NCBI RefSeq assembly: GCF_002211365.1
Contig: NZ_LOKZ01000036.1
Span: forward strand, 124,001 to 188,000
Direction of reading: 5' to 3'
Length of the DNA stretch: 64,000 bases
Source: Rhizobium sp. R711
GTDB lineage: Bacteria > Pseudomonadota > Alphaproteobacteria > Rhizobiales > Rhizobiaceae
Part shown: positions 34,866 through 43,640 of the stretch, one piece after another
Layout of the letters: each line of letters opens with the position of its first letter
How positions within the stretch are numbered: the first letter of the stretch is position 1
Notes under the pieces: generated by a model
What the model was told of the DNA's origin: nothing
What the model saw: the letters and a program-made list of their open reading frames with translations, nothing else
The model's database searches: none
Translations under genes and position numbers: made by a program

Positions 34866-35359
34866 CTACAGGCCATCTTCCTTTTCGATTTTTGGTGGCA
34901 TCGGGTGATAAACGAGGGAACAGGAAGACAGATCCTCGTTCATATACACGACATTGGATTTGGCGTGGTCAATCCATTCTATGGCGTTATCGTAAGTCTG
35001 AAGGAAATGCCCGTGCAGCGCGGCCTTCCGATTGGGCTCGATGTCGGGGTAGGTCACAAGCATGGATGCTTTAAGTTTGATACAGTAAGCCGTACGGGTA
35101 TCAAGCTCTAGTTCGACTTCGTAAAGGCCCTTGTCGCTGAACCAAAATCTGCTTTCGAACCTATATTCTCCGGCACCATAGTGAGATAAGGCTCGTTGGT
35201 GGCGGATTTGGCGACCCATCGCAGTCCGCTTTCAGGAGGCGCAGCAGCAATGACTTGATCGGGCGTCATGCCCCATTTGGTATATTGCCAATCGGCTTGT
35301 GCCGATGGAGCGACGCAGAGCAAGGCTGAAGGCATTGCTAAATAAGCAATAATCCTCAT
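34866..35359 (-). pseudogene. frameshifted secreted protein gene
   Basis: Two frames join into one plausible protein. The first frame starts at 35359 after a strong GGAGGGGAAA. It gives a signal peptide (MRIIAYLAMPSALLCVAPSA-QA) and WQYTKWGMTPDQVIAAAP, a motif typical of small periplasmic proteins. Near 35165-35185 sense switches to another frame, GAGEYRFESRFWFSDKGLY..., running to 34866. A single-base shift would explain this. The function is unknown. It may be a true pseudogene or a sequencing error. Confidence 0.72.
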
Positions 35360-35616
35360 TTTCCCCTCCTGCATTTGTTACAATCAGGCGGGAGGCCACG
35401 TGGGGGGAACGTCAGTTCCGTCTAGCGGAAAGTAAATCGCCTCTTCGTCTTCTTCAACCGAAGGCTAAACGCGCTCTTTCACCCCCCCCGCGTGATGATC
35501 AGCGAACTCGTTTGCTTGCGGCTCTCCAATCTGGAAAGGCGCTCGTCGATAAGGGAAACGGTGTTAGCAGATGCTACCCGCAACGTATTGAAAATATTGA
35601 AGGGAGAAAAAGAAGT

Positions 35617-35691
35617 TGGCACGCCCTAGGGGAGTCGAACCCCTCTTCCCAGAATGAAAATCTGGTGTCCTAACCGATAGACGAAGGGCGC
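35617..35691 (-). tRNA. tRNA-Glu (anticodon TTC)
   Basis: On the minus strand GCGCCCT pairs with AGGGCGT (last pair G-U), followed by GCCA. The anticodon stem CCAGA/TCTGG holds loop TTTTCAT with anticodon TTC (complement at 35656-35658). The T arm GAGGGGTTCGACTCCCCT is canonical. Confidence 0.96.
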
Positions 35692-35929
35692 TTCCTTCGT
35701 GGTGGCGCCCTTATAGTCAGGCACTTTGAATCCCGCAAGCGGCAAAACAAGAAAAAATCACAATGGCGCGAATTTTTCTTGGCTTCTCGCCCGTGGTGCT
35801 CTGTAATTGGTGATTATCATTTTGATATCGCTACGTTATTTCTAGTTCCACAGGCTATTGATGGACATGTGGAAAGTTTCGATGGACGCGGCCGACCGGG
35901 GCAGCCGCGTCGCGAGTAATGCAACTTCC

Positions 35930-36991
35930 TCAGGCGCGCACCTCGAAGACCATGTTGAAGGGTGTTTCCGTGGCGCGGCGGAAATGCTTGAAACCGGCAT
36001 CGAGGGCGACTTTCCTCAGCTTGGTTTCGCCGGCCTGCGCGCCGAGCCCGAGTCCAACCTCCTGCGAGAGCGATGCCGGGGTACAGATCATCGTCGACGC
36101 GCCGTAATAGACCCGACCGACTGGGTTGAGATTGTCCTTCAGGCAATCATGCGCAAAGGGCTCGACGACCAGCCAGGTGCCGTCAGCGGAGAGCGATTCC
36201 TTGACGTGCTTGCCGGCGCCGACCGGGTCCCCCATGTCGTGCAGGCAATCGAACATGGCGATGAGATCGTAGTTTCCTTCCGGAAATCCAGCAGCGGGCG
36301 CCTGCTGGAACGTGACACGATCGGCAACGCCAGCCTCCTTGGCCGCAGCCTTCGCCCGCTCGATCGACGGCGCGTGATAATCGAAGCCAAAGAACTTTGA
36401 AGCGGGATAGGCTTGAGCCATCAGGATCGTCGAAGCGCCGTGGCCGCAGCCGACGTCGGCGACTCGTGCGCCGGCCTTCAAACGGGCCTCGACGCCCTTC
36501 AAGGCAGGAATCCAGTCGGCAACCAGATTGTTGTTGTAGCCGGTTCGGAAGAAGCGCTCGGTACCGCGAAACAGGCAAGCGCTGTGCTCGTGCCACCCGA
36601 CGCCCGTGCCGGTGCGGAAGGCGTCGGCTACCTTGGGTTCGTCCATCCACATGGCTTGCACGACCTGAAAAGCGCCGGCGAAGAAGGCAGGGCTATCCTC
36701 CTCGGCAAAGACCATTGCCTGCTCCGGCGTCAGGTGAAAGCGATCGGTCTTCTCGTCATAGGTGAGATAGTCGGCGGCCGCGAGGGCGGAGAGCCACTCT
36801 CTGAGGTAACGTTCCTTTATGCCGGTTTCCTTCGATACCTCGGATGAGTTGCGTGGCTTGCCGTCGGCCATGGCCTTGAACAGGCCAAGGTCATCACCCA
36901 GCACCACCAGCGCTCCGGATACGGCCGCGCCTACGTCGCCGATCAACCGACCGACGAGTGCATCCACTTTCTGCATGTCGGGTTCGCGCAT
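35930..36991 (-). CDS. class I SAM methyltransferase with N-terminal wHTH
   Basis: A 353-residue protein. The N-terminal winged-helix domain spans about 20-95 (LGLFKAMADGKPRNSSEVSKETGI; REWLSALAAADYLTY). A methyltransferase core follows with VADVGCGHGASTILMA and DLIAMFDCLHDMGDP. The C-terminal TPFNMVFEVRA is conserved in the Rv2258c-like group. The ATG at 36991 has GGGAGGAAGAC upstream. The substrate is unknown. It is unlinked to obvious pathway genes. Confidence 0.87.
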   Translation of the reverse strand: MREPDMQKVDALVGRLIGDVGAAVSGALVVLGDDLGLFKAMADGKPRNSSEVSKETGIKERYLREWLSALAAADYLTYDEKTDRFHLTPEQAMVFAEEDSPAFFAGAFQVVQAMWMDEPKVADAFRTGTGVGWHEHSACLFRGTERFFRTGYNNNLVADWIPALKGVEARLKAGARVADVGCGHGASTILMAQAYPASKFFGFDYHAPSIERAKAAAKEAGVADRVTFQQAPAAGFPEGNYDLIAMFDCLHDMGDPVGAGKHVKESLSADGTWLVVEPFAHDCLKDNLNPVGRVYYGASTMICTPASLSQEVGLGLGAQAGETKLRKVALDAGFKHFRRATETPFNMVFEVRA

Positions 36992-37159
36992 GTCTTCCTC
37001 CCTCGGAGATGCAGGAAAAACCAGCCCGTCGGGCACTATATCACTGCCGGTGTTTGCCGCTAAAACAACACTGCGGCATTAGTGGCAAACTGTTCCGCTT
37101 ACGAAGACGAAGCGCGATCCTTGAACAAAATTAACGTGTTGGTTGCGCCAATTGTCGCG

Positions 37160-37188
37160 TTGACAAGAAAAAACGTCAGATTGATAGT
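37160..37188 (+). promoter_or_regulatory. promoter of small secreted protein gene
   Basis: A perfect TTGACA (37160-37165) is followed by a 17 bp spacer and GATAGT (37183-37188), 33 bp before the start codon. Confidence 0.6.
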
Positions 37189-37220
37189 TCGCTAGCCCCT
37201 AGAGGCTTGGAGGAAGATCA

Positions 37221-37655
37221 ATGATCAAGCGTTTGACTATTCTTGCATCCGTTTCCCTGCTCGGGGCGCTCGCGTTTGCGACGCCGTCCTCGGCGCTGAC
37301 CATGAAGGAGTGCAGCGCGAAGTATAAGGCGGCCCAGGCTGACGGCTCCGCGAAGGACATGAAGTGGAATGATTTCCGCAAGGCGCAGTGCGGTCCGGAT
37401 GCGACGGCTGAGCCGGATGTGACACTCAATAGTGGTGAAGAACCAGAAAAGCCCACGATGACGGCGCCCAAGGGCGTTTCGTTCCCAACAGCCATTTCAC
37501 CGAAATATGCGAAGGAAACACCCGGCAAGGGACGGATGCATACCTGCGTCGACGCCTATCACCAGAATAAGGACGCCAATACGCTCAATGGTCTGAAGTG
37601 GATCCAGAAGGGCGGTGGTTTTTACAGCCTGTGCAATGCCAAGCTGAAGAGCTGA
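37221..37655 (+). CDS. small secreted protein of unknown function
   Basis: A 144-residue protein. The signal peptide is MIKRLTILASVSLLGALAFA with cleavage near TPSSA-LTMKE. The mature N-terminus has CSAKYKAAQADGSAKDMKWN and a second Cys in FRKAQCG. The C-terminus repeats a Cys-x(n)-Cys pattern (MHTCVDAYHQNK; GFYSLCNAKL). Two disulfides in the periplasm are plausible. AGGAAGATCA precedes the ATG. It has its own promoter and terminator. Confidence 0.83.
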   Translation: MIKRLTILASVSLLGALAFATPSSALTMKECSAKYKAAQADGSAKDMKWNDFRKAQCGPDATAEPDVTLNSGEEPEKPTMTAPKGVSFPTAISPKYAKETPGKGRMHTCVDAYHQNKDANTLNGLKWIQKGGGFYSLCNAKLKS

Positions 37656-37676
37656 TAGGGGTTTGGCTCAACTCGG

Positions 37677-37702
37677 AAGGCCCCGTCATCGGGGCCTTTT
37701 GT
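37677..37702 (+). terminator. Rho-independent terminator
   Basis: The stem AAGGCCCCG-TCAT-CGGGGCCTT is followed by TTGTTTG, 21 bp after the secreted-protein gene. Confidence 0.92.
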
Positions 37703-37756
37703 TTGTCGTCATGCGGCGCTCGCTCTCAAACCGACCGTCGAAAATACGCCAAAACG

Positions 37757-37786
37757 AAAAGGCCGCCGGAAAAATCCGACGGCCCT
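37757..37786 (-). terminator. Rho-independent terminator of the aap operon
   Basis: On the minus strand AAGGGCCGTCGG and CCGGCGGCCTTTT pair across an ATTTTT loop and are followed by a T-rich end. It lies 25 bp past the aapP stop. Confidence 0.85.
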
Positions 37787-37810
37787 TGAATTCGTTGTTC
37801 GCCAATCGAC

Positions 37811-38581
37811 TTAGTGCAGGATTTGGCTGAGGAAGAGCTTGGTGCGCTCGTGCTGCGGATTGTCGAAGAACTCGGCAGGCGAGTTCTGTTCGACGATCTG
37901 TCCCTGGTCCATGAAGATGACGCGGTTGGCGACCTGACGCGCAAAGCCCATTTCGTGGGTCACGCAAAGCATGGTCATGCCTTCCTCTGCCAGTCCGACC
38001 ATGGTCTCCAGAACTTCCTTGATCATCTCAGGGTCGAGCGCCGAGGTCGGCTCGTCGAAAAGCATGATCTTCGGGTTCATGCAGAGTGAGCGGGCGATCG
38101 CCACGCGCTGCTGCTGACCGCCCGAGAGCTGACCCGGATACTTGTTGGCCTGCTCCGGGATTTTGACGCGCTTCAGGAAGTGCATGGCGATTTCTTCGGC
38201 CTGCTTCTTCGGCATCTTGCGCACCCAGATCGGCGCCAGCGTGCAGTTTTCCAGAATGGTCAGATGCGGGAAGAGATTGAAGTGCTGGAAGACCATGCCG
38301 ACTTCGCGGCGCACTTCGTCGATCTTCTTCAGGTCGTTGGTGAGTTCGACCCCATCGACGATGATCTGGCCCTTCTGGTGCTCTTCCAGACGGTTGATGC
38401 AGCGGATCATCGTCGATTTTCCCGAGCCCGAGGGGCCGGCAATGACGATGCGCTCGCCGCGCATTACCTTGAGATTGATGTCACGCAGTACGTGAAAATC
38501 GCCGTACCACTTGTTCATGCCAATGATGTCGACGGCAACGTCTGTCGCCGAAACAGTCATCTTCTTTTGAGCCTCAGCCAT
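37811..38581 (-). CDS. aapP: general L-amino acid ABC transporter ATP-binding protein AapP
   Basis: A 256-residue ABC ATPase. It has Walker A GPSGSGKST, Q-loop VFQHFNLFPH, signature LSGGQQQR, Walker B IMLFDEPTSALD and H-loop VTHEMGFA. It powers the AapQ-AapM permease at the inner membrane. It is the last gene of aapJQMP, 20 bp after aapM, and is followed by a terminator. In Rhizobium leguminosarum Aap takes up a broad range of L-amino acids and also influences efflux. Confidence 0.96.
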   Translation of the reverse strand: MAEAQKKMTVSATDVAVDIIGMNKWYGDFHVLRDINLKVMRGERIVIAGPSGSGKSTMIRCINRLEEHQKGQIIVDGVELTNDLKKIDEVRREVGMVFQHFNLFPHLTILENCTLAPIWVRKMPKKQAEEIAMHFLKRVKIPEQANKYPGQLSGGQQQRVAIARSLCMNPKIMLFDEPTSALDPEMIKEVLETMVGLAEEGMTMLCVTHEMGFARQVANRVIFMDQGQIVEQNSPAEFFDNPQHERTKLFLSQILH

Positions 38582-38601
38582 ATGTTCGTTCCCTTGATCT
38601 T

Positions 38602-39756
38602 TTATCGTTTGTGGCCGGTATCGAGATAGCGTTCCATGAAGCCTGAATAGCGCGACATGCCGAAGCAGAACAGCCAGAAAACGAAGCCAGCGAAAATCAG
38701 GCCTGTCAAGGGCGTGACCGCGCTCGCCCAGTTGGCGTCGGTAAAGTTAAACCGGACGATACCGAGCAGGTCGAACATGCCGATGATCGACACCAGTGAC
38801 GTATCCTTGAACATGCCGATGAAGGTATTGACGATGCCGGGGATGACCAGCTTGATCGCCTGCGGAAGTATGATCAGTCGCATCTTCTGCCAGTAACCGA
38901 GCCCGAGCGAGTCGGCGCCTTCGGACTGGCCTTTAGGGATCGCCTGTAGGCCACCGCGAATGACCTCCGCCATGTATGCGGAAGCAAAGATTGCCACACC
39001 GATCAATGCGCGCAGCAGCTTGTCGATGGTGAACCCGGTCGGCAGGAAAAGCGGCAGCAATACGCTCGCCATAAACAGCACGGTGATCAACGGTATGCCG
39101 CGAATGATTTCGATAAAGGCGACGCAGACAATTTTGATCACAGGCATCTTCGATCGGCGCCCCAGCGCCAGAATGATGCCAAACGGCAGCGACACGGCAA
39201 TGCCGACGAAGGAAAGCACCAGCGTCACCATCAGGCCGCCCCATAGAGGCGTATCGACGATTTCGAGCCCGAAACCGCCGTAAAGCAGCCAGAAGGCAAG
39301 AAGCGGCAGGACGGCGAACAGCAGAATGGCGTTGATGCGCTTGAACGGCGCCTTGGGGACCAGCATAGGCGCGAGCAGCAGCACGAACAGGACACCGACG
39401 ATCGTCGGGCGCCAACGTTCGTCGAGCGGGTAAGTGCCGAACGCGAACTGAGAGATCTTCGCGTTGACGAATGCCCAGCAAGCGCCGCTCCAGCCATCAG
39501 GCTGGGTGCCACCTTGAACAGTCGTCGCGCAGAAGGTGCGGTCCGTTCCGGTCCAGACGGCCTGAATGAACAACCAGTTGATGACGTGCGGCAACGCCCA
39601 GGCGAGGAAGGTAACGGCAATGACGGTCAGGACAATGTCCTTCGGCGTTGCTAGCAGGTTCTTGCGAGCCCAGGCCCATGCGCCGCTCTCGCTGCGCGGT
39701 GCTGGTGCCGGGTCGATAAAAGCGGTCCTGACGAAAGATTGGTTGGATACCGACAT
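38602..39756 (-). CDS. aapM: amino acid ABC transporter permease AapM
   Basis: A 384-residue membrane protein with about 8 helices. The EAA loop reads GLQAIPKGQSEGADSLGLGYWQ and contacts AapP. The N-terminal cytoplasmic extension (TAFIDPAPAPRSESGAWAW) is characteristic of Aap-type permeases. The start at 39756 has GGAGAGATAAG upstream and comes 1 bp after the aapQ stop, so translation is coupled. A 10-codon upstream extension is rejected. Confidence 0.95.
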   Translation of the reverse strand: MSVSNQSFVRTAFIDPAPAPRSESGAWAWARKNLLATPKDIVLTVIAVTFLAWALPHVINWLFIQAVWTGTDRTFCATTVQGGTQPDGWSGACWAFVNAKISQFAFGTYPLDERWRPTIVGVLFVLLLAPMLVPKAPFKRINAILLFAVLPLLAFWLLYGGFGLEIVDTPLWGGLMVTLVLSFVGIAVSLPFGIILALGRRSKMPVIKIVCVAFIEIIRGIPLITVLFMASVLLPLFLPTGFTIDKLLRALIGVAIFASAYMAEVIRGGLQAIPKGQSEGADSLGLGYWQKMRLIILPQAIKLVIPGIVNTFIGMFKDTSLVSIIGMFDLLGIVRFNFTDANWASAVTPLTGLIFAGFVFWLFCFGMSRYSGFMERYLDTGHKR

Positions 39757-39757
39757 C

Positions 39758-40960
39758 TTATCTCTCCACCAACGCCATTTTGGCATTGAACCAGTTCATG
39801 AACAGCGAAGTGAGGATGCTGAGCGTGAGATAGACAACCGCCCAGATGAACACGATTTCGATCGCCTGTCCGGTCTGGTTGAGGATGGTGCCGCCAACCG
39901 CGACGAGATCCGCGAAACCGATGGCGATCGCCAGCGATGAGTTCTTCGTCAGGTTCAGGTACTGGCTGGTCAGCGGAGGAATGATGATACGCAGCGCCTG
40001 GGGGACGACAACGAGGCGCGTGATGCTTGACGGATGGAGGCCAAGCGCACCGGCAGCCTCCGACTGGCCCTTGGGAACGCCGCGAATGCCAGCGCGGACG
40101 ATTTCGGCAATGAAGGCCGCAGTGTAGAAGGATAGAGCCAGGAACAGCGACATGAATTCCGGCCCGACGACGGAGCCGCCGGTGAGATTGAATTTGCCTG
40201 CAATGGGAACGTCAAACGACAGAGGCATGCCGGCCAGAAAGAAGGTCAATATCGGCAGGCCCACAATCAGAGCGATGGACGTCCAGATCGTGTGGAACTG
40301 TTTGCCGGTGGTAGCCTGGCGTTTGTGCGCCCAGCGCGCAACAACCGTGGAAGCGATGATCCCGACGATGATCGCTATACCGACCACCCATATGCCTTCA
40401 CCGAAAATCGGCTTCGGAAAAGCAAGGCCGCGGTTGTTGAGGAACATGCTGAAGGGCAGGTGGAGGGAATCTCTCGGTCCAGGCAGGACGGCAAGGACGC
40501 CTTGGTACCAAAAGAAGATGACGAGCAGCGGCGGAATGTTTCGGAAGACCTCGACGTAGACCGTGCACAGCTTCGAGATCAGCCAATTATGTGACAAGCG
40601 GCCGATACCGACGACGAAACCGATGATCGTTGCGGTAATAATCCCGGTTACGGCGACCAGCATGGTATTGAGAAGGCCGACCAACAATGCGCGCCGATAA
40701 GTGGCATCGCTGGAATAGTCGATCAGCGACTGACCGATGTCGAAGCCCGACCGACCGTTCAAGAACCCGAAGCCAGACGCAGTGCCGGTGCGGGCCAAAT
40801 TCTGGGCCGTGTTATGGGTGACCCACCACACGAATCCGACGAGGATCACGATGGTGAGAACTTGAAAGAAAATGCCCCGAAACCTCGGGTCGTAGATCAC
40901 TGATTGGAAACTCCAGCCAGTGCTTTGCACATGCGACGTGTGCACAGCCTCTTGCGTCAT
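39758..40960 (-). CDS. aapQ: amino acid ABC transporter permease AapQ
   Basis: A 400-residue polytopic protein with the HisMQ-type permease fold. The motif VEVFRNIPPLLVIFFWYQG and the EAA loop GIRGVPKGQSEAAGALGLHP are clear. A long periplasmic/central insertion, typical of AapQ, separates the first helices from the core. It sits between aapJ (95 bp gap with two stem-loops) and aapM (1 bp gap). Confidence 0.95.
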   Translation of the reverse strand: MTQEAVHTSHVQSTGWSFQSVIYDPRFRGIFFQVLTIVILVGFVWWVTHNTAQNLARTGTASGFGFLNGRSGFDIGQSLIDYSSDATYRRALLVGLLNTMLVAVTGIITATIIGFVVGIGRLSHNWLISKLCTVYVEVFRNIPPLLVIFFWYQGVLAVLPGPRDSLHLPFSMFLNNRGLAFPKPIFGEGIWVVGIAIIVGIIASTVVARWAHKRQATTGKQFHTIWTSIALIVGLPILTFFLAGMPLSFDVPIAGKFNLTGGSVVGPEFMSLFLALSFYTAAFIAEIVRAGIRGVPKGQSEAAGALGLHPSSITRLVVVPQALRIIIPPLTSQYLNLTKNSSLAIAIGFADLVAVGGTILNQTGQAIEIVFIWAVVYLTLSILTSLFMNWFNAKMALVER

Positions 40961-40980
40961 GCCGAGCCTAATCCCCTATG

Positions 40981-41031
40981 AGCCCGTTTTCGGGCTTTTC
41001 TCTTTATGATGGGGAGGCGGCAAACCGCCTC
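40981..41031 (-). promoter_or_regulatory. two stem-loops between aapJ and aapQ
   Basis: On the minus strand GAGGCGG-TTTG-CCGCCTC (41014-41031) is followed by AGCCCG-AAAA-CGGGCT (40981-40996). Paired stable hairpins after a binding-protein gene commonly protect its 3' end or attenuate the permease genes, so that the binding protein is made in excess. There is no T run, so full termination is unlikely. Confidence 0.65.
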
Positions 41032-41055
41032 TCCAAGTCTTGAAGGTCTATCCGA

Positions 41056-42081
41056 TCAACGGACCGGCGGAGCGTATTGGATGCCACCCTTGTTCCACAG
41101 CGCGTTCAGGCCGCGCTCGATCTTGAGCGGGCTGCCTTTACCGACGTTGCGGTCGAAGACTTCACCGTAGTTTCCGACGCCCTTGATGATGTTATAGGCC
41201 CACTCGTTGGTAAGCCCCATGTCGGTACCGATCTTTGTATCGGTTTCCGTACCGAGGAAGCGCTTGATATCGGGATTTGCAGAGTTCTTCATCTCATCGA
41301 CGTTTGCCTGGGTAATCCCGAACTCTTCAGCATTGACGAGGGCATAGGCCGTCCACGATACGATATCGAACCACTGATCGTCGCCCTGGCGAACGGCCGG
41401 TCCGAGCGGCTCCTTCGAGATGATTTCCGGAAGAACCACATGTTCGTCGGGATTCTTCAGCGTCAGGCGCAGTGAGTAGAGGCCGGACTGGTCGGTCGTG
41501 TAGACATCGCAACGACCAGCGTCGTAGGCGGCGTTGACTTCTTCAAGCTTCTCGAAGACGACCGGATTGTACTGGAGGTTGTTCGACTTGAAGTAATCGG
41601 CGAGGTTCAGTTCCGTCGTTGTGCCGGCCTGGACGCAAACGGCGGCACCTGAAAGTTCGAGCGCCGACTTCACGTTAAGGCTCTTGCGAACCATGAAGCC
41701 CTGACCGTCATAATAGGTGACTGGACGGAAGTTGAAGCCTTGCGCGGTATCGCGGTTGATGGTCCACGTCGTGTTGCGCGATAGAACATCGACTTCGCCC
41801 GACTTCAGAGCCGGGAAGCGGTCCTTGGCCGACAGTGGCGTGTACTTCACTTTAGTCGGGTCGCCGAAGACGGCGGAGGCAACTGCCTTGCAGAAGTCGA
41901 CGTCGAAGCCGGCCCAATTGCCGGAAGCGTCAGGCTGCGCGAAACCAAGAAGGCCGGTGTTGACGCCGCACTGAACAAAACCCTTTGCCTTTACGTCTTC
42001 GAGCGTGGTGGCAGAAGCTGCCGAAGCGCCAAGTCCGAAAACTGCTGCGCCGATGGCGGCGGACAGAAGCTTAATCTTCAT
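41056..42081 (-). CDS. aapJ: periplasmic amino acid-binding protein AapJ
   Basis: A 341-residue solute-binding protein. The signal peptide is MKIKLLSAAIGAAVFGLGAS with cleavage near ASA-TTLED. The amino-acid-binding domain of type 3 follows (GVNTGLLGFAQPDASGNWAGF; VDVLSRNTTWTINRDT). Cys-containing loops VQCGV, FCKAV, AVCVQ and RCDVY are typical of AapJ. The ATG at 42081 follows AGGTTGGG. It is the first gene of the operon, divergent from metC. Confidence 0.97.
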   Translation of the reverse strand: MKIKLLSAAIGAAVFGLGASAASATTLEDVKAKGFVQCGVNTGLLGFAQPDASGNWAGFDVDFCKAVASAVFGDPTKVKYTPLSAKDRFPALKSGEVDVLSRNTTWTINRDTAQGFNFRPVTYYDGQGFMVRKSLNVKSALELSGAAVCVQAGTTTELNLADYFKSNNLQYNPVVFEKLEEVNAAYDAGRCDVYTTDQSGLYSLRLTLKNPDEHVVLPEIISKEPLGPAVRQGDDQWFDIVSWTAYALVNAEEFGITQANVDEMKNSANPDIKRFLGTETDTKIGTDMGLTNEWAYNIIKGVGNYGEVFDRNVGKGSPLKIERGLNALWNKGGIQYAPPVR

Positions 42082-42449
42082 TTTTCCCAACCTTTTCCTT
42101 TGTCTTATCTTTTTGTGGGAGCGTTCGCCGAAGCACGCGGAACCTCCCATATGACCCGACACCCTCCCGGCGCGAGTGGTTCTATCACAGTCGCAAATGT
42201 CACCATGGTCAAGTGTCGCAGTGAAAGATTGCGTGATATTTCGGCAATTCTCTAATTGAGGCGCGCAAAATAAGCAGATGACTATCGAAATGGCGGCCGT
42301 TGCCGAAAAAAATCGCGAAAAATCACTGATATATCTGAAGAATCTGCATGGCAGGGATGCTGTACGTGGTCCGGCTTCGGGGTTGACCGATCGTTTCGTG
42401 CGGTTCAAGAGTTTGCCGACCGCATCTTATCGCCAAAGGCATTCCCAAT
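42082..42449. promoter_or_regulatory. aapJ/metC divergent promoter region
   Basis: A 368 bp region. For aapJ (minus strand) TTGACC (42207-42212) and TGTGAT (42184-42189) are 17 bp apart, giving a leader of about 95 bases. For metC no clear -35/-10 pair stands out. TTGACC near 42383 is a weak candidate. No riboswitch-like structure or -24/-12 sigma-54 element of correct spacing was found. Confidence 0.45.
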
Positions 42450-43640
42450 ATGAAAGATAAAGAAGGCCCGCTTCAGAACGCTGGCATCAACACGCGCCTT
42501 TCCCATCTCGGCAACGACCCGGCCGAATACCACGGTTTCGTCAATCCGCCGGTTGTTCACGCCTCGACAGTCCTCTTTCCAAATGCGCGAGCAATGGAAA
42601 CCCGTGGACAGAAATACACCTACGGAACGCGCGGGACTCCGACAACCGATGCCCTTTGTGAGGCGATCGATGCGCTGGAAGGGTCGGCCGGAACGATTCT
42701 CGTACCGTCGGGACTGGCGGCTGTGACCGTCCCGTTCCTGGCGTTGCTATCTTCTGGTGACCACGCATTGATCGTCGACTCGGTCTATGGGCCGACCCGG
42801 CATTTCTGTGACACGATGCTGAAGCGTCTCGGTGTCGAGGTAGACTATTACGATCCAATGGTTGGTGCGGGCATCGAGGCGCTGATCAAGCCGAACACCA
42901 AGCTCGTCCACACGGAGGCGCCCGGCTCGAATACCTTCGAGATGCAGGACATTCCGACGATCGCAGCAATCGCGCACAAGCACGGTGCGGTCGTGACGAT
43001 GGACAACACCTGGGCGACGCCTGTCTACTTCAAGCCGCTGGACTTCGGTGTCGATGTCTCCATTCACGCAGCCACCAAATACCCGTCCGGGCATTCCGAT
43101 ATCCTGATGGGTACGGTCTCCGCAAACGCCAAATACTGGTCGCAGCTCCACGAAGCGAACATCACGCTCGGCATTTGCGGTGCGCCCGACGACGCCTACC
43201 AGATCCTGCGCGGTTTGCGCACCATGGGCGTGCGCCTGGAGCGCCATTACGAAAGTGCGCTCACGATTGCCAAATGGCTGGAGGGCAGGGAGGACGTTGC
43301 CAAGGTGCTGCATCCGGCGCTATCGAGCTTCCCGTCGCACGAATTGTGGAAGCGCGACTTCAAGGGCGCGAGCGGCATCTTCTCTTTCGTGCTTGCCGTC
43401 GACGCACCGGAAAAGTTCAGGGCCAAGGCCCATGCTTTCCTCGATGCGCTGCAGATCTTCGGCCTCGGTTGGTCGTGGGGCGGCTTCGAAAGCCTCGCCA
43501 TTCACGTCAACCTGAGCGATCGCCGCATTCGAACGGCGCCAACCGAAGGACCGGTCATCCGCCTGCAGATCGGGCTTGAGGACGTCGTTGATATCAAGGC
43601 CGATATCGAGCGCGGTTTCGCCGCGGCAAAGGCCGTCTGA
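42450..43640 (+). CDS. metC: cystathionine beta-lyase
   Basis: A 396-residue PLP enzyme of the Cys/Met metabolism family. It converts cystathionine to homocysteine, pyruvate and ammonia in methionine synthesis. The PLP lysine is Lys210 in HAATKYPSGHSD, and YTYGTRGTPTTDAL carries the phosphate-binding tyrosine region. Divergent linkage to aapJ is the arrangement known in Rhizobium. The gene ends exactly where the convergent monooxygenase gene ends. Broader cysteine-desulfhydrase activity is possible. Confidence 0.93.
   Translation: MKDKEGPLQNAGINTRLSHLGNDPAEYHGFVNPPVVHASTVLFPNARAMETRGQKYTYGTRGTPTTDALCEAIDALEGSAGTILVPSGLAAVTVPFLALLSSGDHALIVDSVYGPTRHFCDTMLKRLGVEVDYYDPMVGAGIEALIKPNTKLVHTEAPGSNTFEMQDIPTIAAIAHKHGAVVTMDNTWATPVYFKPLDFGVDVSIHAATKYPSGHSDILMGTVSANAKYWSQLHEANITLGICGAPDDAYQILRGLRTMGVRLERHYESALTIAKWLEGREDVAKVLHPALSSFPSHELWKRDFKGASGIFSFVLAVDAPEKFRAKAHAFLDALQIFGLGWSWGGFESLAIHVNLSDRRIRTAPTEGPVIRLQIGLEDVVDIKADIERGFAAAKAV

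Noticed and set aside
35886..35910. ACGCGGC...GCCGCGT stem near the methyltransferase 3' end as a terminator
   Set aside because: No T run follows on either strand, and the loop is long.
42184..42230. Sigma-54 promoter before aapJ
   Set aside because: TGG...TTGC is present, but the spacing between the GG and GC elements is too short for a -24/-12 promoter.
42213..42449. SAM riboswitch before metC
   Set aside because: No conserved pseudoknot or terminator-like stems were found in the leader.
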